The notes under the pieces: model-generated
Database searches by the model: none
Told to the model about the DNA's origin: nothing
The model's input: only the letters and a program-made list of their open reading frames with translations
Translations under genes and position numbers: made by a program
Part shown: positions 1-5,368 of the stretch, one piece after another
Numbering within the stretch: the first letter of the stretch is position 1
Layout of the letters: each line of letters begins with the position of its first letter
DNA from: Bacteroidota bacterium
GTDB lineage: Bacteria > Bacteroidota > Bacteroidia > Chitinophagales > UBA10324
Length of the DNA: 7,134 nucleotides
Assembly (NCBI GenBank): GCA_003455275.1
Contig: DMRR01000109.1
Coordinates: 1 to 7,134 of the forward strand
Direction: 5' to 3'

Positions 1-463
1 GCTTCGCAGCGAGCGCAAGAATTGCCTCCATGTTCGCGCACTGCCCATACAAATGCACCGGCACAATTGCTTTTGTTTTTGGTGAAATTGCTTTTTCAAT
101 TTCATCTGCATCAATGGTGAAGGTTTTCGGATTCACATCCACAAAAACAGGAACTGCTTTCAGCAGCGCAATCACTTCCACAGTTGCGAAGTAGGTGAAC
201 GATGGAGTAATCACTTCATCGCCCGGCTGAATATCGAGCGCCATCATTGCAATCTGCAGTGCATCGGTTCCGTTTGCGCACGGAATCACATGTTTCACTC
301 CAGCATAAGCAGCTAACTCGCCTGCAAAATCCTGAATTGGTTTTCCTGCAATGAAAGCAGCGGAGTCAAGCACTTCCTGAATGGCTTTATCAATGTCAGG
401 CTTAATTTTCTGATACTGGGATTGCAAATCCACCATTTGAATTTTGCGAGTTACTTCAACCAT
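1..463 (-). CDS. DegT/DnrJ/EryC1/StrS-family PLP-dependent sugar aminotransferase, N-terminal part (WbpE-like)
   Basis: This gene starts at the ATG at 463 and stays open for 154 codons to the left edge, so only about 40% of a usual 360-390 residue protein is present. Enzymes of this family transfer an amino group from glutamate to a keto-sugar nucleotide, using pyridoxal phosphate, on the way to amino sugars for surface polysaccharides. Visible family hallmarks are MVDLQSQYQKIKPDI near residues 10-24, the cofactor-binding CANGTDALQIA around residue 62, GDEVITPSFTY around 81-91, and PVHLYGQCANM around 136. The Schiff-base lysine lies beyond the window. By eye the closest relatives are the WbpE/WlbC aminotransferases (UDP-2-acetamido-3-oxo-glucuronate), but substrate assignment is inference. 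A second in-frame ATG at codon 10 is a possible alternative start. The gene is divergent from rpoN and its codons look more GC-rich than those of mutY. Confidence 0.93.
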   Translation of the reverse strand, partial: MVEVTRKIQMVDLQSQYQKIKPDIDKAIQEVLDSAAFIAGKPIQDFAGELAAYAGVKHVIPCANGTDALQIAMMALDIQPGDEVITPSFTYFATVEVIALLKAVPVFVDVNPKTFTIDADEIEKAISPKTKAIVPVHLYGQCANMEAILALAAK

Positions 464-660
464 GAAATAATTTTTTTAAAATTTATTCTGAAATTTTTTT
501 CAGCCCTGTCCCGAAACTATTCGAGAAGAGGCGCAAATATAATTGGAATGAAGAGCAGGCACTTCGCTGCAATGCTCCGGTTTTTTTTGATTGAAATAGA
601 CCGGAATGATAACAATCAATTATGTATCACACTTTACTTTTACCCCATTACAGAAAAGAC
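464..660. promoter_or_regulatory. Divergent intergenic region between the aminotransferase gene and rpoN
   Basis: These 197 AT-rich bases must hold the promoters of both divergent genes. For the left gene there is a good minus-strand -7 element (entered separately). For rpoN the best plus-strand candidate is TACTTTTA at 635-642, one mismatch from TAnnTTTG and without a clear TTTG about 20 bases upstream, so it is weak. A 6-bp inverted repeat CTGAAA/TTTCAG with a 4-base loop lies at 488-503, in the presumed leader of the aminotransferase transcript. A shorter CCGGT/ACCGG pair spans about 575-602. No RNA gene or convincing additional coding sequence is visible. Confidence 0.5.
534..541 (-). promoter_or_regulatory. 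Candidate Bacteroidota -7 promoter element for the aminotransferase gene
   Basis: Read on the minus strand this is TATATTTG, an exact match to the Bacteroidota primary sigma -7 consensus TAnnTTTG. It would place the transcription start near 527 and give a leader of about 64 bases before the ATG at 463. I do not see a TTTG/TTG -33 box at the usual distance, so the call rests on the -7 match and its position. Confidence 0.4.
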
Positions 661-2211
661 ATGCTCAAACAAGGATTAGAACAAAAACTTTTACAGAAAC
701 TTTCGCCTCAGCAGATTCAATTGATGAAGCTGGTCCAGATTCCTGCTGCTAATCTCGAAGAGAGAATAAAAGAGGAACTTGAAGCAAACCCCGCCCTGGA
801 AGAAGGGGGAAATGATGAAGAGGAGGATCAAATTCCTGGAAATGAAGAAGAAATTCCGGAATCTGAAAATGAAGCAGAGGAAGAGGAAAAAGAGGAAGAA
901 GAAAAAGTTGAAGGAGAGGAAGAAAAAATTGATGACGACACCGTTGAAGAAATAACCGATACATCTACCGACAACGAAGTGGACATAGAAGATTACATGG
1001 ACGAAGATGAGGTGGCGGATTACAAAACAAGAAGCGAAGGTTACGGTGGTAAGGATGAAGAAAAAATGAGTTCGCCGATTCCTGTGCACCGGACTTTTCA
1101 TGAATTCCTGGATGAACAGGCTGGAATGATTGATATCTCTCCAGAGGATCTGGAACTGATGCACTATATCATCGGAAGTATTGATGATGACGGTTATCTG
1201 CGCCGATCACTTGATGCCATGGTAGATGATTTAAGTTTCAGCCAGAACATTACAACTACCTACGATAAACTCGAAGAGTTGCTCAAACTCATTCAGGAGT
1301 TTGAGCCTGCCGGTGTAGGTGCCCGTGATTTAAAAGAATGTTTGCTTCTGCAACTGAAGCGCAAAGAAGCTCAGACACATAGTGTGATACACAACCTGTG
1401 TTTGATGGCTATTGAAAATTTTTTCGATCAGTTCACCAAAAAACATTTTGATAAATTACAAGAAGGTCTGGAACTTGAAGATGATGATTTCAAAAAAGTG
1501 ATGGACATTATTGTTCACCTGAATCCAAAGCCAGGCAGTGCATATGCAGAAAGTCCGAATACTGAAGCTTTCATTGTTCCCGATTTTTTTATTACCAATG
1601 TAGATGGCAAACTTGAACTGAGTTTGCACAACATGAATATTCCTGAGTTGCGAATCAGTAATTCTTTCAAGAGCATGATGAAAGATTACAAAAAGAGCAA
1701 TGACAAAAAACAAAAAGAAGCTCTTGTATTTATCAAGCAGAAAATTGATTCTGCAAAATGGTTTATTGATGCAATCCGCCAGCGATACAATACGCTTTAC
1801 CAGGTGATGAATAATATCATGGATTATCAGTATGAATTTTTTCTTACCGGCGATGAAACCAATATGAAGCCCATGATACTGAAAGACATTGCTGAAAGAG
1901 TAAAGATGGATATCTCAACTATTAGCCGTGTGGCCAACAGCAAGTATGTGCAAACAGAATTCGGAACCTACAAACTGAAATTCTTTTTCAGTGAATCACT
2001 CAGCACCGACACAGGTGAAGAAGTAAGTACACGCGAAGTGAAAAAAATATTGCGTGACCTCATAGACCTTGAAGATAAAAAGAAACCAATTGCTGATGAG
2101 CGGCTCATGGAACTATTGAATGAAAAAGGTTACAACATTGCCCGGCGTACGGTTGCTAAGTATCGCGAACAGCTAAACATTCCGGTAGCGAGATTGAGGA
2201 GGGAAATTTGA
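661..2211 (+). CDS. rpoN: RNA polymerase sigma-54 factor (RpoN)
   Basis: Sigma-54 directs RNA polymerase to -24/-12 promoters and forms a closed complex that opens only with an AAA+ activator and ATP. The 516-residue product has all expected parts: glutamine- and leucine-rich Region I (about 1-48, including LLQKLSPQQIQLMKL) that contacts activator; a very acidic Region II (about 47-135); the core-binding domain from about 138, with IDDDGYL and EPAGVGARDLKECL; a helix-turn-helix around 406-430 (LKDIAERVKMDISTISR) that reads the -12 element; and the RpoN box ARRTVAKYRE at 494-503 that reads the -24 element, an exact match to consensus. I chose ATG 661 because homologues begin MLKQ-L-QKL. An in-frame ATG at 622 would add 13 residues (MYHTLLLPHYRKD) that do not resemble the family. 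Region II is longer and more acidic than in E. coli. The stop overlaps the next start. Confidence 0.97.
   Translation: MLKQGLEQKLLQKLSPQQIQLMKLVQIPAANLEERIKEELEANPALEEGGNDEEEDQIPGNEEEIPESENEAEEEEKEEEEKVEGEEEKIDDDTVEEITDTSTDNEVDIEDYMDEDEVADYKTRSEGYGGKDEEKMSSPIPVHRTFHEFLDEQAGMIDISPEDLELMHYIIGSIDDDGYLRRSLDAMVDDLSFSQNITTTYDKLEELLKLIQEFEPAGVGARDLKECLLLQLKRKEAQTHSVIHNLCLMAIENFFDQFTKKHFDKLQEGLELEDDDFKKVMDIIVHLNPKPGSAYAESPNTEAFIVPDFFITNVDGKLELSLHNMNIPELRISNSFKSMMKDYKKSNDKKQKEALVFIKQKIDSAKWFIDAIRQRYNTLYQVMNNIMDYQYEFFLTGDETNMKPMILKDIAERVKMDISTISRVANSKYVQTEFGTYKLKFFFSESLSTDTGEEVSTREVKKILRDLIDLEDKKKPIADERLMELLNEKGYNIARRTVAKYREQLNIPVARLRREI
2196..2203 (+). promoter_or_regulatory. Strong Shine-Dalgarno sequence inside the rpoN 3' end
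   Basis: GAGGAGGG contains a full AGGAGG core and ends 7 bases before the ATG at 2211. It is formed by the AGG AGG arginine codons of the last RpoN residues (RLRREI). No other gene here has a comparable site. It supports the ATG at 2211 over the TTG at 2208, and suggests that translation of the membrane protein is coupled to rpoN. Confidence 0.65.
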
Positions 2212-2900
2212 TGCCGGTTGACATTCATCAGTTCGTCTCACCAAGTTCAGACCCTTCTTCCAAAGAGAGGGAAGCAGCCCCTAATTCGTTCATGAAAATT
2301 GTTGCGATAGTTTTCACTTATGTTTTTCATCCGCTGCTTCTGCCAACTTATTCGTTTGCGCTGGTCATTTATACCAATCCTTTTTTGTTCGCGCAGTATG
2401 ACAATCTCACCTGGATTCCGATACTGAAAGTTTTCCTTAACACTTTCATGTTTCCTGTTTTGAGTTTGTTGCTCATGAATCGCCTCGGCTTTCTTCCATC
2501 TTTTGAAATGAAGAATGCACAGGAGCGCATCATTCCTTTTATCAGCACACTTGTGTTTTACATCTGGACTTTCATGGTGTTTCGTAAGAGTGGTGACCCT
2601 ACAATACTCAGCATGGTGATGCTTGGTGCTTGCCTTTCAACCAGCGTTGCATTTATCATAAACTTATTCCGCAAGATCAGTTTGCATTCTACAGGTATGG
2701 GAGTGTTTATTGGAATAGCATTCGGAAATGCATTTATGTCTGCACAGGATGTGTTGTGGGCGTTAATCCTAATTGTCTTCATTGCAGGGATTACCGGAAC
2801 AAGCCGGCTGATATTAAAAGCTCATGAGCCAAGAGAAGTTTATCTCGGATATTTTGTTGGTTTTATGATGCAAATGATTGCCTTCCGATTTATGGCCTGA
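2211..2900 (+). CDS. PAP2-like integral membrane protein (phosphatase superfamily, altered motifs)
   Basis: The product has 229 residues. After a polar, non-conserved N-terminus of about 27 residues it is nearly all hydrophobic, with about six membrane segments (roughly 30-54, 69-90, 108-124, 131-152, 162-175 and 181-200, plus a hydrophobic end). The order of conserved patches resembles the type 2 phosphatidic acid phosphatase fold: KNAQERIIPF (101-110) at the place of KX6RP, KISLHSTGMG (155-164) at the place of PSGH, and SR-X5-H-X3-E (198-209) at the place of SRX5HX3D, with Glu instead of Asp. Such enzymes remove phosphate from membrane lipid phosphates such as undecaprenyl or lipid A species; activity here is unproven. 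The start is ATG 2211, which shares one base with the rpoN stop (TGATG). An internal ATG at 2292 would remove the polar leader. It is probably co-transcribed with rpoN. Confidence 0.8.
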   Translation: MPVDIHQFVSPSSDPSSKEREAAPNSFMKIVAIVFTYVFHPLLLPTYSFALVIYTNPFLFAQYDNLTWIPILKVFLNTFMFPVLSLLLMNRLGFLPSFEMKNAQERIIPFISTLVFYIWTFMVFRKSGDPTILSMVMLGACLSTSVAFIINLFRKISLHSTGMGVFIGIAFGNAFMSAQDVLWALILIVFIAGITGTSRLILKAHEPREVYLGYFVGFMMQMIAFRFMA

Positions 2901-2906
2901 AAGAAA

Positions 2907-3530
2907 TTATTCCTTCCACTTCAGTGTGCCGATAAGATGACGAATGTCTGTCGCCACAAACTTGATCACTGGTGCAAGTGAGTCAACATTTGGTCGGTTG
3001 TTGAAATAGAGTGAACCGCGAATGAAATGATTAAAACTATCCGTAGCATAAAACTGAATGTTGCTTGCGGCATTTCCTCCCACTTCATAATACAACCCGT
3101 AAACTTTATTTTTCGAGTTGATCACACTTTCATCAATGCTCGATGCTTTCACAGTGTGTTTGTAAGTCAGTACATGAGAATCATTAATCAGTTTCTCTAA
3201 TGATTGCTTAGGAGTAATTTGTTTGTAACTCATATATATGGCTCCATTCCATTCAGGGAAATTGATATTGAGCCAGCAAGGATTTTCAGGAACAGTATCA
3301 AGAAAAACTGTGTCTTTAGAAATGGTGGCATATTGAGGATACTCAAATGAGAAAGGACAATATTCTGGATTATAAGTTTTGTAACTGTGTTCAGGAAATG
3401 AAATGCGGTAATATCCACGCTCCCTGGGAGTAAAGTCAGTATCAGTGCAGGAGGTGAAAAGTGAAAGTTGAAAAGTGAAAAGTGAAATGCAAAACAACAC
3501 GGACGGAAGATTAAAAATTCCGGACCTCAT
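2907..3530 (-). CDS. gldD: Gliding motility lipoprotein GldD
   Basis: GldD is a cell-envelope lipoprotein required for gliding motility in Flavobacterium johnsoniae; its biochemical role is not defined. The 207-residue product carries family patches RGYYRISFPE (38-47), CPFSFEYPQYA (58-68), WLNINFPEWNGAIYMSYK (86-103), YKHTVKASSIDE (123-134), GGNAASNIQFYATDS (151-165), HFIRGSLYFNNRPNVDSLAPV (168-188) and a terminal LKWKE. A signal peptide ends in the lipobox LFTS with Cys28 as the lipidated residue; Phe at -3 is somewhat off-consensus. I chose ATG 3530 because it gives a 27-residue signal peptide and a 28-base gap to gldE. In-frame ATGs at 3569 and 3581 would overlap gldE and put the cysteine after 40 or more residues, which is long for a lipoprotein leader. 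The hydrophobic core is encoded by a short tandem repeat. Confidence 0.93.
   Translation of the reverse strand: MRSGIFNLPSVLFCISLFTFQLSLFTSCTDTDFTPRERGYYRISFPEHSYKTYNPEYCPFSFEYPQYATISKDTVFLDTVPENPCWLNINFPEWNGAIYMSYKQITPKQSLEKLINDSHVLTYKHTVKASSIDESVINSKNKVYGLYYEVGGNAASNIQFYATDSFNHFIRGSLYFNNRPNVDSLAPVIKFVATDIRHLIGTLKWKE
3454..3487 (-). repeat. Degenerate GTGAAAA tandem repeat in the gldD signal-peptide coding region
   Basis: Five consecutive units on the plus strand are GTGAAAA, GTGAAA, GTTGAAAA, GTGAAAA and GTGAAA, with lengths of 6 to 8 bases. On the coding strand they read (T)TTTCAC repeats and encode the signal-peptide stretch SLFTFQLSLFTS, just before lipobox Cys28. The unit is not a multiple of three, so gain or loss of one unit would shift the frame of gldD. 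Confidence 0.8.
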
Positions 3531-3537
3531 GTCGGAA
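3518..3537 (-). other. Small inverted repeat around the preferred gldD start codon
   Basis: TTCCGGAC (3518-3525) and GTCGGAA (3531-3537) can pair as a 7-bp stem with one bulged base and a 5-base loop. The loop holds the ATG at 3530 on the minus strand. If it forms in the gldE-gldD mRNA it could limit initiation at gldD. It is short, lies in coding or near-coding sequence, and may be chance. Confidence 0.3.
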
Positions 3538-3558
3538 CGGAAGGCGGAAGACCAGAAA

Positions 3559-4890
3559 TTAATTTTCATTCGCAATTTCATTTTCTACCTGAATAAAACT
3601 CACTTTCACTCTCCTGATTCTGTGATTATCCATGTTCAATACCTTGAAACGGAAATTGTTTGATTCTATTTCTTCATTCACTGAAGGAATTTTTCCGCTG
3701 AGTTCGAGAATCAATCCTCCGATTGAATCCACATCACCTTTCACTTCTTCGAATGGCTGGTTTTTAATTCCCATGGCGCGATACATATCATTCAGTAAAG
3801 TCTTTCCCTCGAACACAAAAGTGTTTTTATCCAACTGTGCATAATCAAATTCAGTTTTCTCATCCAGCTCATCACGGATTTCTCCAATGATTTCTTCCAA
3901 AATATCTTCCATTGTAATTAGTCCGGCAGTGGTTCCGTATTCATCAATTACAATGGCCATGTGAATCATCTTGGTTTGAAATTCAATCAACAAATCAGAA
4001 ATTCTTTTTCCCTCCGGAACAAAAAAAGCCGGACGAAGAATTTTTTGCCAGCTCACATTGTCCTGTGTTTGTAAAAATTGAAGCAAATCTTTTGTGTAAA
4101 GAATTCCAATGATGTTGTCAGGTGAATCGCGGTACACAGGCAGGCGAGAGTAGCCGCTATCCTTCACCACTTTTAATGTTTCATCAAATGTTTTTGATTC
4201 ATCAAGAGTCACAATATCCATACGCGGTTTCATCACTTCCTTTACATGGGTGCTTCCGAAATTGAGAATCCCTTTAAGGAACTTGGCTTCCTGTTTTTCG
4301 GTTGCTTGTTCTTCCTGTTCAGTTTGTTTTTGATACAATGATTTTACTTCTCCATTATGCTGCACGGCCTTTGTTTGCCTCAGCATTTTCACTCCCCGCA
4401 TTGATAAAAGTGTGAATGGAGAAAAAATTTTCTCAAGAAAAAATAATCCGGGAAGGGTCCACTTCGTCCACCTTACATTATGCCTTTCAGCGAAAGTTTT
4501 GGGAATGATATGCTGCAACACAATCATCATTGTAGTAAACAAGAATATTTCCGGCAACAGTAGCCATGAGTGCAAATGTGAGTAAGTGATAATGCTTATT
4601 TCAACCAGGACATATCCAATAAGCAGTATAAGTAAGGCAGAGAAAAAAGTTTGGAGCACATCAATCGTTGCCAGAAGGTATCGTGGTTTTTCCATCATGC
4701 GAACTAGGTATTGATACCGGCGGGGCGAATCGCGTTGCATCTCTTCAAGATCATCTGGTGTAAGTGAAAAGATTGCAGCTTCGGCTCCGCCAAGCAGAGT
4801 GATGGATGCGGTCAGAAATATACCAAGGACTGTTAGCGCTCCGAGATAAATAGTGAGCGGGTCAATGCTGAATGAAAAAAGTAAAATCAT
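3559..4890 (-). CDS. gldE: Gliding motility-associated protein GldE (CNNM, CBS pair and CorC/HlyC domains)
   Basis: The 443-residue product has the architecture of the CorC/HlyC family: an N-terminal DUF21/CNNM membrane domain with segments near 12-33, 78-102 and 110-131 (to about residue 195), a pair of CBS domains starting at MKPRMDIVTLDE (220) and including VIDEYGTTAGLITMEDILEEIIGEI (about 314-338), and a C-terminal CorC_HlyC domain (about 355-440) with GDVDSIGGLILE. CBS pairs in this family bind adenine nucleotides, and several CNNM proteins handle magnesium; neither activity has been shown for GldE. The name GldE instead of generic hemolysin-like protein rests on its position directly upstream of gldD. 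In F. johnsoniae gldE adjoins gldD and extra copies were reported to modulate gldD phenotypes. It follows ssb after 55 bases in which I see no terminator, so it is probably part of the mutY-ssb transcription unit. Confidence 0.92.
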   Translation of the reverse strand: MILLFSFSIDPLTIYLGALTVLGIFLTASITLLGGAEAAIFSLTPDDLEEMQRDSPRRYQYLVRMMEKPRYLLATIDVLQTFFSALLILLIGYVLVEISIITYSHLHSWLLLPEIFLFTTMMIVLQHIIPKTFAERHNVRWTKWTLPGLFFLEKIFSPFTLLSMRGVKMLRQTKAVQHNGEVKSLYQKQTEQEEQATEKQEAKFLKGILNFGSTHVKEVMKPRMDIVTLDESKTFDETLKVVKDSGYSRLPVYRDSPDNIIGILYTKDLLQFLQTQDNVSWQKILRPAFFVPEGKRISDLLIEFQTKMIHMAIVIDEYGTTAGLITMEDILEEIIGEIRDELDEKTEFDYAQLDKNTFVFEGKTLLNDMYRAMGIKNQPFEEVKGDVDSIGGLILELSGKIPSVNEEIESNNFRFKVLNMDNHRIRRVKVSFIQVENEIANEN

Positions 4891-4945
4891 CAGCCGAACG
4901 CCAATGTCTTGATCAGATTCGATAGGGAAAAATTTTCAGCCAAAG

Positions 4946-5368
4946 TTAAAAAGGCAGATCATCCGATTGATCGGAAGAACCGGGCTCGACAGGAGCCTCC
5001 ACCGACGCTGTGATTGAAGTTTCTGAATTATTGCGGGGCGATTCTTTTTTCGAATGAATATTCACTGTGTCAGCAATAACCTCAGTCTTGTAATGTTTGT
5101 TGTTGTTTGCATCATTCCAGCTATGGGTGCGAAGGCGTCCTTCAATAAAAACCAGATCACCTTTGTGTACATATTTTAGGCAGAACTCGCCAAGAAATCT
5201 CCAGGCGACAATATTGTGCCATTCAGTAATCCGGTTTCCGTTTTTGTCCTTGATTCCTTCAGTCGTAGCGAGGCGGAATTTTGCGAGTTTAATTCCCCCT
5301 TCAAGGGTTTGAATTTCAGGGTCGCTACCTACATTGCCCATAAGTATAACTTTGTTGACGCCTCTCAT
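4946..5368 (-). CDS. ssb: Single-stranded DNA-binding protein (SSB)
   Basis: SSB coats single-stranded DNA during replication, recombination and repair, and recruits partner enzymes through its C-terminal tip. The 140-residue product opens with MRGVNKVILMGNVGSDPEIQ and has the OB-fold to about residue 105, with the aromatic residues Trp50 and Trp56 (ITEWHNIVAW) and the GDLVFIEGRLRTHSW strand. A polar linker of about 30 residues follows, then the canonical acidic tip DDLPF. Length and layout are normal for a bacterial SSB. Its ATG overlaps the mutY stop by four bases (ATGA, 5365-5368), which implies translational coupling; no Shine-Dalgarno sequence is visible. Many Bacteroidota carry more than one ssb paralogue, so this need not be the only copy. 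Confidence 0.97.
   Translation of the reverse strand: MRGVNKVILMGNVGSDPEIQTLEGGIKLAKFRLATTEGIKDKNGNRITEWHNIVAWRFLGEFCLKYVHKGDLVFIEGRLRTHSWNDANNNKHYKTEVIADTVNIHSKKESPRNNSETSITASVEAPVEPGSSDQSDDLPF

Noticed and set aside
488..503. CTGAAA/TTTCAG hairpin as a terminator or riboswitch stem
   Set aside because: Six A/T-rich pairs with a 4-base loop is too weak, and no gene ends there; both flanking genes start there.
622..660. Upstream in-frame ATG that would extend RpoN by 13 residues
   Set aside because: The added MYHTLLLPHYRKD does not fit the family, while ATG 661 begins the conserved MLKQ-L-QKLLQKLSPQQIQL.
691..1164. A 157-codon open frame antisense to the start of rpoN, very rich in Phe and Leu
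   Set aside because: Its composition is the reverse complement of the GAA/GAG-rich acidic region of rpoN; it resembles no protein and rpoN is certain on the other strand.
2208..2210. TTG as start of the PAP2-like gene, overlapping the rpoN stop
   Set aside because: The next codon is ATG at 2211, better spaced from the AGGAGG site; TTG would leave only about 5 bases.
3531..3581. Longer GldD start at ATG 3581 or 3569
   Set aside because: Both put the lipobox cysteine after 40 or more residues and overlap gldE; the 3530 start gives a normal signal peptide. Not excluded experimentally.
4946..4975. CCGAT/ATCGG inverted repeat at the ssb 3' end as a terminator
   Set aside because: Five pairs with a 2-base loop cannot fold well, it lies in the codons for the acidic tip, and no U-tract follows.
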